Shown here piece by piece: positions 22,009-33,169 of a DNA stretch of 64,000 bases. A program made the position numbers and the translations under genes. Source of the DNA: Hofstenia miamia. Lineage: Eukaryota; Xenacoelomorpha; Acoela. The DNA is taken from contig SCFE01000082.1 in NCBI GenBank assembly GCA_004352715.1, positions 807,389 to 871,388 on the forward strand, in the 5' to 3' direction. Every line of letters begins with the position of its first letter. Position 1 is the stretch's first letter. The notes under the pieces were generated by a model. It saw only the letters and a list, made by a program, of their open reading frames with translations, had not been told where the DNA came from and ran no database searches.

Positions 22009-22545
22009 AGATTTTAAAAGCATATTTATAAAATTTTTGACCAAATTGTTAACAGATTGTAAACATGTGTTCAGCACTGTATGCAATATTATTAAGATTA
22101 AGACAGTTTGAGCTAATTAATTTTGTTTATAGGTTGTAATTCAAATATAAATTGCTTTTTGTTTATGAAAAGGATTTTCAGTTAAAAATTGGTTTGAAAG
22201 TGGTGATATATTAGGTTAAAATGACCAAAATTATAATAAAAAATAACCAGATTTAAGCAGATTATAAATGTTTTTTGATATAAAATGACTTAATTAAAAT
22301 AAAATTGACTTAATTTGTTTAAAATTGAGCTAAAAATATTTATTTATTTGTTATAAGAAGCATATTTTGACTGCATATTTAAACAAAATTAATGTTAAAA
22401 AAAGTTTTTTAGTGATTTTGCTTATAAAAAATGGTTTATGTTGGGTTAAAATCTAGTATTTTTTTTACTTTGGTTGGCCTTATGCATGTGTTTAATCATA
22501 GAAATAAATGATTTGCAAAATGTTAAAAATATATATGTGTTAAAT
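22009..22545. other. AT-rich spacer, nothing recognised
   Basis: Homopolymer-rich, with repeated AAAATTG.CTTAATT words; no ORF. Confidence 0.5.
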
Positions 22546-22876
22546 TGTAGAGTCGCTCAGGGATTTTGTTGATTTTATTCTTTTACAACTTTACTTTGTA
22601 TTATTACGTCACTATGACGTTAGTAGCTATTTTCGATCTTAGGTTACTATTGTTAGTTTTGTGTCCCCTTGATGGTGCTTATTGTTGCTCAAATTTAATT
22701 TTGCCAGGGAAAAGAATTTGATCATGTTAAACTACCTTGACATCTGATTATTGTAAACAAAGGCAGGTAATAGTTAAACATTTGTATAAAACCTGAGAAA
22801 AATGTAGTGATAGCTTAATAGATTTTATCTACTCTCAACTGCCATCTTTACCATTGGATTTTCTATTTATTTATTA
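22546..22876 (+). mobile_element. LTR fragment (CRE subtype) cut by gap
   Basis: TGTAGAGTC start; ACGTCA/TGACGT pair at 22606-22620; TATA-like GTATAAAA at 22784-22791. Homologous to 6342-6648. Sequence after the gap is not LTR, so the rest must be in the gap or missing. Confidence 0.75.
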
Positions 22877-23876
22877 NNNNNNNNNNNNNNNNNNNNNNNN
22901 NNNNNNNNNNNNNNNNNNNNNNNNNNNNNNNNNNNNNNNNNNNNNNNNNNNNNNNNNNNNNNNNNNNNNNNNNNNNNNNNNNNNNNNNNNNNNNNNNNNN
23001 NNNNNNNNNNNNNNNNNNNNNNNNNNNNNNNNNNNNNNNNNNNNNNNNNNNNNNNNNNNNNNNNNNNNNNNNNNNNNNNNNNNNNNNNNNNNNNNNNNNN
23101 NNNNNNNNNNNNNNNNNNNNNNNNNNNNNNNNNNNNNNNNNNNNNNNNNNNNNNNNNNNNNNNNNNNNNNNNNNNNNNNNNNNNNNNNNNNNNNNNNNNN
23201 NNNNNNNNNNNNNNNNNNNNNNNNNNNNNNNNNNNNNNNNNNNNNNNNNNNNNNNNNNNNNNNNNNNNNNNNNNNNNNNNNNNNNNNNNNNNNNNNNNNN
23301 NNNNNNNNNNNNNNNNNNNNNNNNNNNNNNNNNNNNNNNNNNNNNNNNNNNNNNNNNNNNNNNNNNNNNNNNNNNNNNNNNNNNNNNNNNNNNNNNNNNN
23401 NNNNNNNNNNNNNNNNNNNNNNNNNNNNNNNNNNNNNNNNNNNNNNNNNNNNNNNNNNNNNNNNNNNNNNNNNNNNNNNNNNNNNNNNNNNNNNNNNNNN
23501 NNNNNNNNNNNNNNNNNNNNNNNNNNNNNNNNNNNNNNNNNNNNNNNNNNNNNNNNNNNNNNNNNNNNNNNNNNNNNNNNNNNNNNNNNNNNNNNNNNNN
23601 NNNNNNNNNNNNNNNNNNNNNNNNNNNNNNNNNNNNNNNNNNNNNNNNNNNNNNNNNNNNNNNNNNNNNNNNNNNNNNNNNNNNNNNNNNNNNNNNNNNN
23701 NNNNNNNNNNNNNNNNNNNNNNNNNNNNNNNNNNNNNNNNNNNNNNNNNNNNNNNNNNNNNNNNNNNNNNNNNNNNNNNNNNNNNNNNNNNNNNNNNNNN
23801 NNNNNNNNNNNNNNNNNNNNNNNNNNNNNNNNNNNNNNNNNNNNNNNNNNNNNNNNNNNNNNNNNNNNNNNNNNNN
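22877..23876. other. assembly gap (1000 N)
   Basis: Exactly 1000 N; LTR sequence on the left, LINE sequence on the right. Confidence 0.98.
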
Positions 23877-24720
23877 AAATTAATGTTATAACGGGTGGAT
23901 AAAAAGTTTGGTTATCGCAGACACGAACCAAATAACTACCCCAAGTTGTATTCTTCCTCACACGATCAACCCTAAACACACCCTTGCCAGTAGATCTGGT
24001 CCCCAATCGGCGCTCCGAAAAACTGATAAATTTATGAATATCAAAATCGTAAGTACCTCTCAGAAGTTTTGAAAAAGTAAAAGGTCGTTAACAATAATTT
24101 GATAACAAATAGGTAACAAGTGAAAATTGATAAGTGAACTAGAATAATCTTCATAATTATTCGAAATCCATTTGACACATTTCTTCTGCAGATTTTCCAT
24201 TGTTCTTAAGGCGGATACACTAGCGTTCCAAACTACAGAGTTGTACAAAATAATTGATCTAATACACGCGATATAGATATTCTTCTTGCAAGAGACAGGA
24301 GCATTGTAAGGAATACTTCTCCGAATTCTAAAGAGGCTTCTAGTAGCAAATTTTACTTTTATCTGCACATAATTTTTCCAAGACAAGCCAATATCAATAA
24401 ATACACCCAAATCTTTGACAAAAGAACTTTTCGTTATATTAGAATCGCCCATAAAATGTTCATAACTACCATTAGACAAGAGTTGAGTTTTGTCAGGATG
24501 AAAAGCTTAGGCCATTAGACATGCCCCAAAGACAAACACTATCAATGTCCATCTATAAACTATGTGGGTCGCTCTCGTTGAAAAGTTTCAGATCATCCGC
24601 AAAAAGATAACATGTCGAAAATAACACACTATCTGGTAGATCGTTTATAAAAATCAACACAATGATTGGTCTAACTTCACTTACGTTGACGAACTCTGAT
24701 TGAACATCACACTTAGAAAT
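23877..24720 (-). mobile_element. LINE ORF2 remnant (RT palm to C-terminus)
   Basis: Minus-strand blocks: LIFINDLPDSV, LFADDLKLF (FADD catalytic pair at 24603-24592), then VKDLGVFIDIGLSWKNYV, RIRRSIPYN, IIYNSVVWNAS-like, LQKKCVKWI and, after a frameshift, a basic R/K-rich tail to the gap edge. This order is the Jockey/CR1-type non-LTR polymerase C-terminal half. Two stops between FADD and VKDLGV show decay. It abuts an unrelated transposase remnant at 24740. Confidence 0.8.
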
Positions 24721-24739
24721 CTTTATGGAAGATCAGAGA

Positions 24740-25190
24740 GATAAGAAGAAATACCATCGTCAGATCAAATGGAATTAGGGGATTCAATTATTCTGGTTAT
24801 GCGGTCGTGAACCGCGAAGGACATATGTGTTTTTTCACGAAAAAAGTCCTACAACTAGGAGTCTTTTGTTGAATTTCTGAAGACACATTTTGTTATTTTA
24901 GAACATAAAGGACCTTGCTTACTAATAATAAATTAAGTCTGTTTAAATGAGTCAGCTATTGTTACAGATTTTGTAGCTAACAGTCTCCACAAGGTAATGT
25001 TTCCGCCTCTGTGCTCCCCTTTTTTGAACCCTATTAAAGAAATATTTCTAAATGGAAATGGTTAATTTGGGGATAGAACGTTTCCAATAAAGAGTCTTTG
25101 TTTCGAGCAATAGATGGTTGTTGGAATAGGATTACTGAAAACGATTGCAATGGATAGGAAAGACACTCAAGAATCAAATGATGATTGTTT
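24740..25190 (+). pseudogene. IS630/Tc1-mariner-type transposase remnant
   Basis: Forward blocks YN.ESFVEFLKTHF (about 24858-24895), then PLCSPFLNPIKEIF (about 25007-25048) with a degraded .KW and a weak end block. 'Y(N)..F..FL' and 'SP.LNPIE..F..WK' are the hallmark DDE-region blocks of IS630-like Tc1/mariner elements. Several stops are present; I see no terminal inverted repeats around it. Confidence 0.55.
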
Positions 25191-26020
25191 TATATTTTAA
25201 GGTTTCTTAAGAATCGATCTCTCATTTTTAAATTACAGTGTTTCTTGTTATTTATATTGTTTTTTTATGCTATTCACTTTCTATTATTATTCTTATTTTT
25301 ATCGAAATTGATGTGAAAATTATCGAAACAGAATTGAAAATTCTGTATCTTAGGTATTATTTTTTTGAACTACAAATTTTACAGTTGATTGCATGAAGAG
25401 TATTATCTATTACTTGTTATTTTTTGTTTAGATTGATTTGTTCTAATTTGTTAGCAGGTTTGTCAGTAATAGTGCTGCTATCCAAACCAAGTTAATTTCA
25501 ATATTATTAATTAGTATTATTTTATTTTTGTTTTATAATATTTTGTTCTGATTTATTAATAAAATAATAATGACCCTAACCATTTATAATATTCTGAAGC
25601 ACAGTAAAGAGACTAAGTTTGGCGAGTTTGTAGTAAAGCAACTAACTATAGTCTCCTTGTAAGTAAAGTTTGGAGGTGGCGCTTGTCAACTTTGTGATAA
25701 AATTATTATTGTAATTTATTTCAAAACTTCTGTGTCCCAAGGGACTCTCTAAATATATTTTGGATTGTTATTCATGGTGGTCATCGGGGTTGTATATAAG
25801 AAGATGCTTTCGTGCATTTTTTGCATTGTGTTTCTTCCTGAGGAAGGCTATATAGTTTATAGTAATGAAGAATGATAACAATTTGTATTGTTATAGGTTT
25901 GTGTTTTGGGAAGATAATGTATGAGAATCAATAGTTTTACTAGCTTGAATTTGTTAGAAGTTAATCGAATAGGATGGATGAGATCCGAGGTGTTTTGAAG
26001 TTATTCAATACTGAGGCAAT
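25191..26020. other. AT-rich spacer, no gene
   Basis: No coding or structured signal beyond a short inverted pair TTCCTGAGGAA near 25850 and a TATATAAG word at 25793. Confidence 0.4.
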
Positions 26021-26435
26021 TAGTGATTACCAATTAAACTAATAGTTTAACTAGTTTATCTAAAATAATCTACTGAAAATTGAAAACTGGGAAACTTATT
26101 TGATCATGTTTAGATACGATGATAAAATTTCATTCGAAATTGTTTGATGCGATTTTAGAATTTCACCAATTATCATTTGTTATATTTTACTTTAGTTCTG
26201 ATTAGTTAATTCTGAAGCATTCAACAAATTCTGATTATACTGCATTATTTTTATCTCTCGAAGCTACATTTACAACAAACCATTGTTGCCTCCCGGGCTA
26301 GAATTTTTTTATGCAGACCATCTCTTGACTATTCTTTCAGTCTCAATTTGTAATTAGTTAAACTAACTAGTTAAATTAAATGAAAATAGTTTAACTAGGG
26401 AAAAATAGTTAAATTCATTTAACTGGTCAACACTG
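26021..26435. mobile_element. hAT-type MITE, degenerate copy
   Basis: About 415 bp, collinear with the intact copy at 62365-62896 but shorter and diverged. Ends: TAGTGATTACCAATTAAAC at the left (family CAGTGTT...) and AACTGGTCAACACTG at the right. No clear 8-bp duplication remains. Confidence 0.75.
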
Positions 26436-27307
26436 GCATGAACCTTCTCTATCCGGGCTTGTTTTATATTGGACTGAAAGATATTGCTGTTTGAAAAAAT
26501 TGATAGTGGAAGCTTTAACATGATTAAGACAAGAGTATTCTAAGTCATAGATAAAATTTTCATAATATAGCATAATTGTTTCAGTTTGGATTTTTTCATT
26601 GTTGTTTTCTGATTAAGTTACTATTGCTAGTGAGTGGTATACAACTAAATTCCAGCACCTATAATACTATCATTTTTACTGCCTCAAGAAACGGAATGTT
26701 TATTGGTTTTCAGGGGCATGTTTAGAGTCGTAAGACTGGGCTATGAGCCTCACCATACATAACAACTTTGAGTGCTGTTATGTATATAATTTATTATAGG
26801 TAATGCTTTCCTAATACTAGTTATTAGTTCCGAAAAAACTAATTCATAAAACTTTATTGCTTTACTGTACAATGCTGGAATTCTCTCTCAATTTTTTTGT
26901 TTGTACATATGTTTACAAATCGCTCTAGACCGATTTGCTTTGTTAAATCATTTCGATTGTCTTCAAAACTAGAGTTTGAACGTTTTTCTTTCACAATCGT
27001 TCTCAAGTATTTGCTGAGAATGAGCGTTCACATGCCGCATTTGCCACTGGGATGGTTAGTGCCAATTGAATCAATTTTAAAAGACATGGGAAACCTTCAC
27101 GTGGGCGCATTAAATTTGCAATTTCCATTATCGTTTTGATCAGTTAATTTTGACATCCTTCATCTGAAATGTTTTCTCTGATGTTTTAAGGTTCAAAATA
27201 TGTGGCTGTCTCAGCTCTGTCTACATATTTGGTTGAAGAAGCAGATTTGGTTGAAGAGATAGTTAGAATATTTTCATTGTCAAAAACATATTTCGAACTC
27301 GCCATAA
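26436..27307. other. spacer; unrecognised open frame
   Basis: An 80-codon frame at 26897-27139 has no recognisable motif and no neighbouring coding blocks. Otherwise AT-rich. Confidence 0.35.
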
Positions 27308-28273
27308 TGTAGAATCGCGGGCTGCTCTGGCTACTCCAGCAGTACTGAGAAACTCAAAGGTCAAATCGAAGGTTGCAGGGGATACCATTGTAGAGAGCGA
27401 CCCGCATTCTAACAAAAGAGAGAGCATTGGTAGTTCACCGATTCAATAAAGAAAAACAGAAACTATCCACCGAGAATATATTTCCTGCAGTGACCAATTC
27501 ACACGGCATCACGCCAAAGTCATATCCAGGAAGCCATCCTTCCTCACCAAGGTGCTAATTGTGTGTCTCAAGTATTAATTTCTAGCTCAAATAAACAATT
27601 TAGCTCAGTGTTCTATTATCTCAGCTCATGTAAAATAATAAAACAAAAGGCATGTAGTTACCATGCATTCATGTTCGCCAACAGCATATTATATTTGCAG
27701 TGTGTTGTTTAAGGGCATGTACGAAAATGAAACGATCGAAATAAAAGTTGTTAATCCCTACACGTACACGTAGCCGTAACTTAAAGTGACCACGATTTGG
27801 GCTGCCATCTGTTAAGGAGCTAGTTGTCGCCCCAGACACAGCGGAGTAACTCCCAAATCGTCGCCGGATCTTAAGCAAATCTTATCAAGTTAAAATCCAT
27901 AACAAATCTAAAAGGGGTTAGCAAAATTAATAAAATCTAAAAAAGCAAATGTCGAAGCGAGGATAAATTTTATTGTGCATTTGCTACAAGTTTCTACGTA
28001 TTTATAACAATTGCTTGAATTATTACCTGGTATGTGTTTACAAAACGTTCATGAGTTCCCTCGCAAAATTAAAGGAGCAATAACACGTCACATTCAAATC
28101 GAGGGGACAAATAATAAATTGATCAAAATACTGCACTCGAAAATAAGAGAAATTAATATTATTAAATTGATAGCAACAAATCAACACGTCATCATGACGT
28201 AACACTAAATTAGAGTGCCAGATAATCAAAGTAATGAAAATTAATCAAAATAATGGCCCCTATTGACTCTACA
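27308..28273 (-). mobile_element. complete solo LTR, gypsy family, reverse orientation
   Basis: 966 bp, with TGTAGAATC at the plus-strand left end and GACTCTACA at the right, i.e. a full LTR read on the minus strand. ATAA occurs directly on both sides (27304-27307 and 28274-28277), consistent with a 4-bp target duplication. It contains the TGACGT pair (28186-28200) and shares the U5 half with 7649-8192. It is the only uninterrupted CRE-subtype copy in the window. Confidence 0.85.
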
Positions 28274-28277
28274 ATAA

Positions 28278-28625
28278 ATGATTTTTGAATTTGCCAAATA
28301 TTAGCTTGAACATGTTAGGAATCCAAGTGTGTGTTGCTTTACTAACAATATGAATGACAGAAACACTGTAAACCGTATTGCTTATAGTGAATAATTTTAA
28401 ATTTATTTCTTGAGGATGCTGAATTTCTTTAGCACCTATATAGTAATACTCAATTCTTGTAAAAGTTTTCTGCTGCGTTATTATAATTGTTTTAGCAAAT
28501 AATTATTGGCTATTTTGAGATGTGAATAATCTCTAATTGTTCTAATTTACAAGTGTTTTTTGCTTTATTTAAATACTTTTTCACATCCATTTCACATGAT
28601 TCAATATTGTGATGTTTAGATCACT
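28278..28625 (+). other. upstream region of the actinoporin-like gene
   Basis: AT-rich. TGATGTTTAG|ATCACT just before the start codon could be a 3' splice site, so a 5' UTR intron is possible. No clear TATA. Confidence 0.35.
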
Positions 28626-29189
28626 ATGTCTAATGGAATTGTCGGTGAAAGTGAAGAAGACGCTAACTTACGAGAAATCATAGTGAACGGAGATTATTCT
28701 TTATCTTGTGGAATTAGGTTGAAAAGCAATGTAGAATTCAACAATCCACAAACTTATATGTATCGCGGATTTATAGACAGCAATACACTAGAGAGTCTGG
28801 TTGGCGATTGTTACCTAATCACGCACAAACGCTATCTTTGGAGAAGTGGTTCTGAGGGTCTAATTACAGTTGAAGTTGAAAACCGCAAATTTGCATTTCA
28901 TTGGTCAGTACCGTATGATATTAGCTTCTTTGGAATACACTTAGCAGTTGGGGAAGTAGTTAGTAATGCTACAAAAAAGCATATCTTTGATTCTCTTTAT
29001 TATAAGCCTGTATTAGGTCCATGCTACTTGCCTACGTACGACTGGAAGTCTTATTTTCATCAAAATTCAATAAGGAGACAACCGATATATAAATGTGATA
29101 GAGTTAAACTGTCTGCTAAAATTGATGAATTCTCAAGGAAACCAGTGATTACATTCTCTATTTCATTTACCAATAGCATAGATGTTTAA
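28626..29189 (+). CDS. actinoporin-like pore-forming protein
   Basis: 187 residues, single open frame, ending 22 nt before an AATAAA. The middle matches the actinoporin-like beta-sandwich: CGIRLKSN (strand after the N-terminal helix region), YMYRGFID, FAFHWSVPYDISFFG at residues about 94-108 (family pattern 'fSVPydyn.ysN'), IHLAVG, FDSLYY and an FTN-rich last strand. In the family this surface holds the membrane-head-group binding region and the N-terminal helix inserts to form a pore. There is no signal peptide, the N-terminal 20 residues are acidic, and the aromatic membrane-binding cluster is only partly conserved, so activity is unknown. Length is normal (about 175-200). No break seen. 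It may be a host defence or predation protein; related non-secreted members occur in molluscs, fish, sponges and mosses. Confidence 0.7.
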   Translation: MSNGIVGESEEDANLREIIVNGDYSLSCGIRLKSNVEFNNPQTYMYRGFIDSNTLESLVGDCYLITHKRYLWRSGSEGLITVEVENRKFAFHWSVPYDISFFGIHLAVGEVVSNATKKHIFDSLYYKPVLGPCYLPTYDWKSYFHQNSIRRQPIYKCDRVKLSAKIDEFSRKPVITFSISFTNSIDV

Positions 29190-29210
29190 AAACCATATTC
29201 AATTTGAATT

Positions 29211-29216
29211 AATAAA
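29211..29216 (+). terminator. poly(A) signal of the actinoporin-like gene
   Basis: AATAAA 22 nt after the stop codon. Confidence 0.6.
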
Positions 29217-30759
29217 CAAATTGTTGTTTTTTCTGAAGTATTCAGCAGGACGCACTTTTTTAATAATTCATAGCAGCGCAAAGTTTACGAGGAAATTTGC
29301 TGATACCACTAAATTTTTCAAAAATGATTCACTGTTTGCTGTTCTAATACTGTTTTGTTCCACTAATAATAAGTGAGAAGCTTGATATTAAGCTCAAAAA
29401 CAATTTAAACATTTAAGAATGTTTTTTTAATTGCATGTTTTTTTCAAATATTGTGCAGAAAATTGTCTGAAGAGTAACTTCAGTTATAAGTTTTTACTAT
29501 TTATGCATTTTATGTACTATTTAAATCCGCAAATTAAAAATAATAATAACACTATAAATGATTATCACATTCAAACTCAATTATAGAAACAGGTTGTAAA
29601 GAATTGAATATCAATTCTGGAATGTTCTATGAAATACAGAATAATTGAATGGTCTATGATTTAATAATTGCTTAACCTGTGGTATAAGTTGGCCTGTAGG
29701 AGGGGCAATCATTTTGAAAAATATGCCATTTTCTTATAAGCAATTTCAAATGCTTTTGGTTGAGGCATGGAGAAATGTAGATACAATCAGTTATTGAATT
29801 TTAAATCATTTTTTATTACGAGCTTGTATGTTGTGCAAATACAGTAACAAAAATGAATTTATCAGAAATTAAACATATTGATGACAGCTGATTACTTTTA
29901 TTGTTTTAAATAACTTTTTAACTATTTCCTTGTAAATATATTGAGATAATTTAAACTCCAAGATCCATGGTTAACTAGCACAATTATATATATCAACTTT
30001 AGAAATACCAATATAGAAGTTTTAGGTGATTCTATGGATGAACACTTCAATAACTATTATAAATGCATCGTTCAGTCATATTATTTAGCGTTGATTACGA
30101 TCCATGTGCAATTATCCTTTGAAGACGATCCATATAGCTTTTATTTCCTTATTTAATTATCATTACTGTGCACCGCTTTTTGCAAAAAATTCTTCCGAGA
30201 TTAAATCAAGAATCAATACAATTATCAACATTCTTACATTTCAATGGCACAAAGTAGTGCTATTAAAACCAAATTTGAATAAATACGAACGATGCTATCT
30301 GCTAATGTGCTTATAAAATATGCAAAATCCTTTCGCCCGAATACGCTTATTCCTGTAATTCTACCATGATATGGAAAATCGTGAAGAAAAGTTTAAATTG
30401 GAAAGTCATAATCACCACTTTTATGTTTTATAGCACACTTTATAATTCTCTTTTGATCCCCTTAATTACCTTTGTTTTTGATATTGAATTCTGGTGCTTT
30501 AATTGCCATTCTCTTGACTCTTATGCATTTCTATGTTGATTTGTTTTATTAATCCGTAAATAAACTTTACCTAACACGCGACAGTGAATAAAAGTTGTGG
30601 GCAAGAGTAGGGTTTTTCTATTATTCTTGCAGAAACCAAATATTTTACATGTTTTTATGACTAGCGTTATTGTAGACCAATATTCATGAATATGTTTCCC
30701 TAAATATATTAAAGCAGATATAAATATTATATAGCATCTTTTAATTCAAAAGCATTGGC
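29217..30759. other. AT-rich intergenic stretch, no gene
   Basis: Short frames only (e.g. 30104-30316) with no family features. Confidence 0.45.
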
Positions 30760-30880
30760 AGTAGTATGAAGAGCACGAGACCCCGTGGTACAATTGACAT
30801 TTTGACCTAGGCGGGGATGTATGACGTGGCTATAATGTAATTGTGTACTTTGACCGTCTGTGAACCTCTGACGTCATTGG
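30760..30880 (+). mobile_element. Polinton-type terminal sequence (single end)
   Basis: AGTAGTATGAAGAGCACGAG at 30760-30779 matches the element ends at 41548 and 43268 (AGTWGYATGAAKAGCCCGAG). All begin AG. The CTTTGACC ... TGACGTC distal part (30849-30875) also parallels 41641-41659. The partner right end was not found in the window, so this is a lone or truncated end. Confidence 0.55.
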
Positions 30881-31345
30881 AACAATTCTCTTTTGTTATA
30901 TTTGTTGGCAAATACATTTGTTTGTAGTCTATTGTTTAAATGTAGCCAATTTTTTTTATACATATTACATAAATAATTGACCGTGTATATTGACGGGGGT
31001 GTATCTCTGACGTCATTGGAATATATTCTGTTTAGTTGTAATATTTGTTGGCAAATACATTTGTTTGTAGTCTATTGTTTAAAATGTAGCCAATTTTTTT
31101 GTGCACATATGTTTTTGAAATTACATAATTAATAAGTCAAAAATCCCATGAGATTAGAATTGTTTGCAGTCTATTGTTTAAAATGTAACTAATTTGTTTA
31201 CTTGCTTATTTACGTGGCCTAATTTAGTTTACATACTTGTTTTTTATTAACATACACGACATTGGAAATACCACATTAATTTATTTTTCATACTTATTTT
31301 ACATTGGACGTGGAAATTGCCGGGGGTGTTGTAGTGACGTCATGG
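30865..31345 (+). repeat. tandem repeats with TGACGTCA cores
   Basis: Copy 1 (about 30865-30958) and copy 2 (about 31003-31102) share CTCTGACGTCATTGGAA and a nearly identical 50-bp block containing GTTGGCAAATACATTTG; a third partial block is at 31160-31200. TGACGTCA palindromes lie at 30869-30876, 31008-31015 and 31335-31342, the last 95 bp before the ORF at 31437, so they may be enhancer elements. Confidence 0.6.
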
Positions 31346-31436
31346 TGTGTTGACTGATTAAAAAACTCAATCTTTATATTCACCCAAATCGTGAGATAAA
31401 ATCATTATTTTTCTTCTACGCAAATTCATTTTTCTT

Positions 31437-31961
31437 ATGGTAATGTCTTTTGAAACAATAGTATCTGGTTCACTTGGCAATCTATTTGACGAGTTATATA
31501 CAACTCCACTATCAGGCTCCAACTATAATCCGCTAACACAAGAGATGATGGCCCCTCCTCCTGCACCTGTAAAAGAAAAACGAAGGACTCAACACAAGCG
31601 AGGACGTCCTGCAATTAATAATGCAATTGTCTTCCCAATCTCCAACACTGTTGAAGACGACAATGTTTTACAATGTTTAAATGACGTCAATTCCCAGTCA
31701 TCACAATGTATTTTTTCAACCACAAGTCCTGCTAGTGAACTTTGACTAACAATCGAAGACGCTGTTCAGTTGAACACAAGATATGGTGTCGCATCAAATG
31801 ACATGCTGGTTACCCGCAATACTTTGGCAATTTCTTCAGCCACTATCGCTCCCCTTCTGAGTGCATTTTTTGGTACAGCAAAAGCTTTTCCAAGCCAAAT
31901 CCGGAGACTAAGATTGGCAGGCGTTCTCACTTCTCTTAACCAGGCTCATCATTGTGGATAA
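31437..31961 (+). pseudogene. unrecognised AT-hook-like ORF with one in-frame stop
   Basis: A single frame of about 175 codons with one TGA at 31743-31745. Residues 40-58 are Pro-rich then basic and include KRGRP (54-58), an AT-hook core, suggesting a DNA-binding protein. After the stop the frame continues with TIEDAVQLNTRYGVASND and a hydrophobic ATIAPLLSAFFGTA segment. It lies just inside the Polinton-like end, so it may be a gene of that element. Family unknown. Confidence 0.4.
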
Positions 31962-32625
31962 GAAAAAGAGTATTAGATCGTAAAAAACGATTGCTTAAAT
32001 ATTTGCAATTTATAAGAAAGAAGTTGATCATTTTGAAAAATATTTTCACATGGAGCTATTGATTATCTACAGAATGGTATAATTTCCATGACCATAGTGT
32101 CAAAACTGACTTTACAGGAGCCAACAGAAGTTAGACTACGTAAGCACTTTACACGTAGACAGTTCAATGACTTTTAATAAGTGAAGAAAGTAAATGAAAC
32201 TTTACTTTAAATGCTTATCGTGAGAAAAGAAATAAGGAAAACTTGGTAAAGTTTATATGGGTTTTCTTAGTTTTTGAAAGTGCTACAAAATGATGTAGAA
32301 CATGAGGCCATATTTATAATAACGAGTGATTTTTGAAAAAGTGGTGTATTAATTCCAAATGTTATGTAATAAAGTGTATTTTCCATTTGAGTAAATTTTG
32401 GTATGATAAAACAACAGCTAGTTATATTTTTAATTTTTAAGTTGTCAGAAAATTGACATTTTTGAGTATTTTTTGACCAAATTCAATGCAATAGGGGCAC
32501 CAGAAAAAATTGTCCCTGTCTGCTGAAAGTTTGCATGCCGGGCTTGTATACCAATGGCAACAAAATGCGGATTTAGAAGTCAGCACTTGCAATCTTTATT
32601 TTTTGTTGTACATTTTTAGACGACC

Positions 32626-32627
<2 letters not shown>
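31962..32627. other. no gene recognised
   Basis: AT-rich; stops in all frames. Confidence 0.4.
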
Positions 32628-32628
<1 letters not shown>

Positions 32629-32661
<33 letters not shown>

Positions 32662-32990
32662 ACCCGCTATGGACATTTTTCGTATAAATGTATCCCTCTG
32701 TACATCCATATATAAATTTCACCCGCTATGNCCATTTGGTTACATAACACCAATATATGTGGTGAGCGTTACAAAGCACCAATATATATGAAAATTTTAT
32801 TACAAATCACCAATATATATGTATATATATATATATATATATAACCCGCTATGGACATTTTTCGTATAAATGTATCCCTCTGTACATCCATATATAAATT
32901 TCACCCGCTATGTACACATATATTTATAGTTACCTCTATGTACACTTTTTAAAGAAATATTTTTATGCCACCCTCTATGTACAACATGCA
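32629..32990. repeat. minisatellite cluster with 182-bp duplication and AT runs
   Basis: A 69-bp segment starting ACCCGCTATGGACA is repeated exactly at 32662 and 32844 (period 182). Between them are three ~31-bp units with the core CACCAATATATATG (about 32735-32825) and AT runs (32629-32659, 32815-32843). The word CCGCTATGTACA/CCTCTATGTACA recurs seven times to 32985. One ambiguous base is at 32731. Confidence 0.75.
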
Positions 32991-33169
32991 CTAGTTTCTA
33001 ATATATATGCTATATTTCATTTGGATATGAATAAAAACATTGCATACAAATCAAAAAGTTTTGTGGTAACATTAAAGTTGTTTATTACCGCGTTTTGTTG
33101 TTTTACGTTTTTGAGGAACACTACTTTCTTTTTCCAATATTCCACTATAAATATCTGTTAANATCTTTG

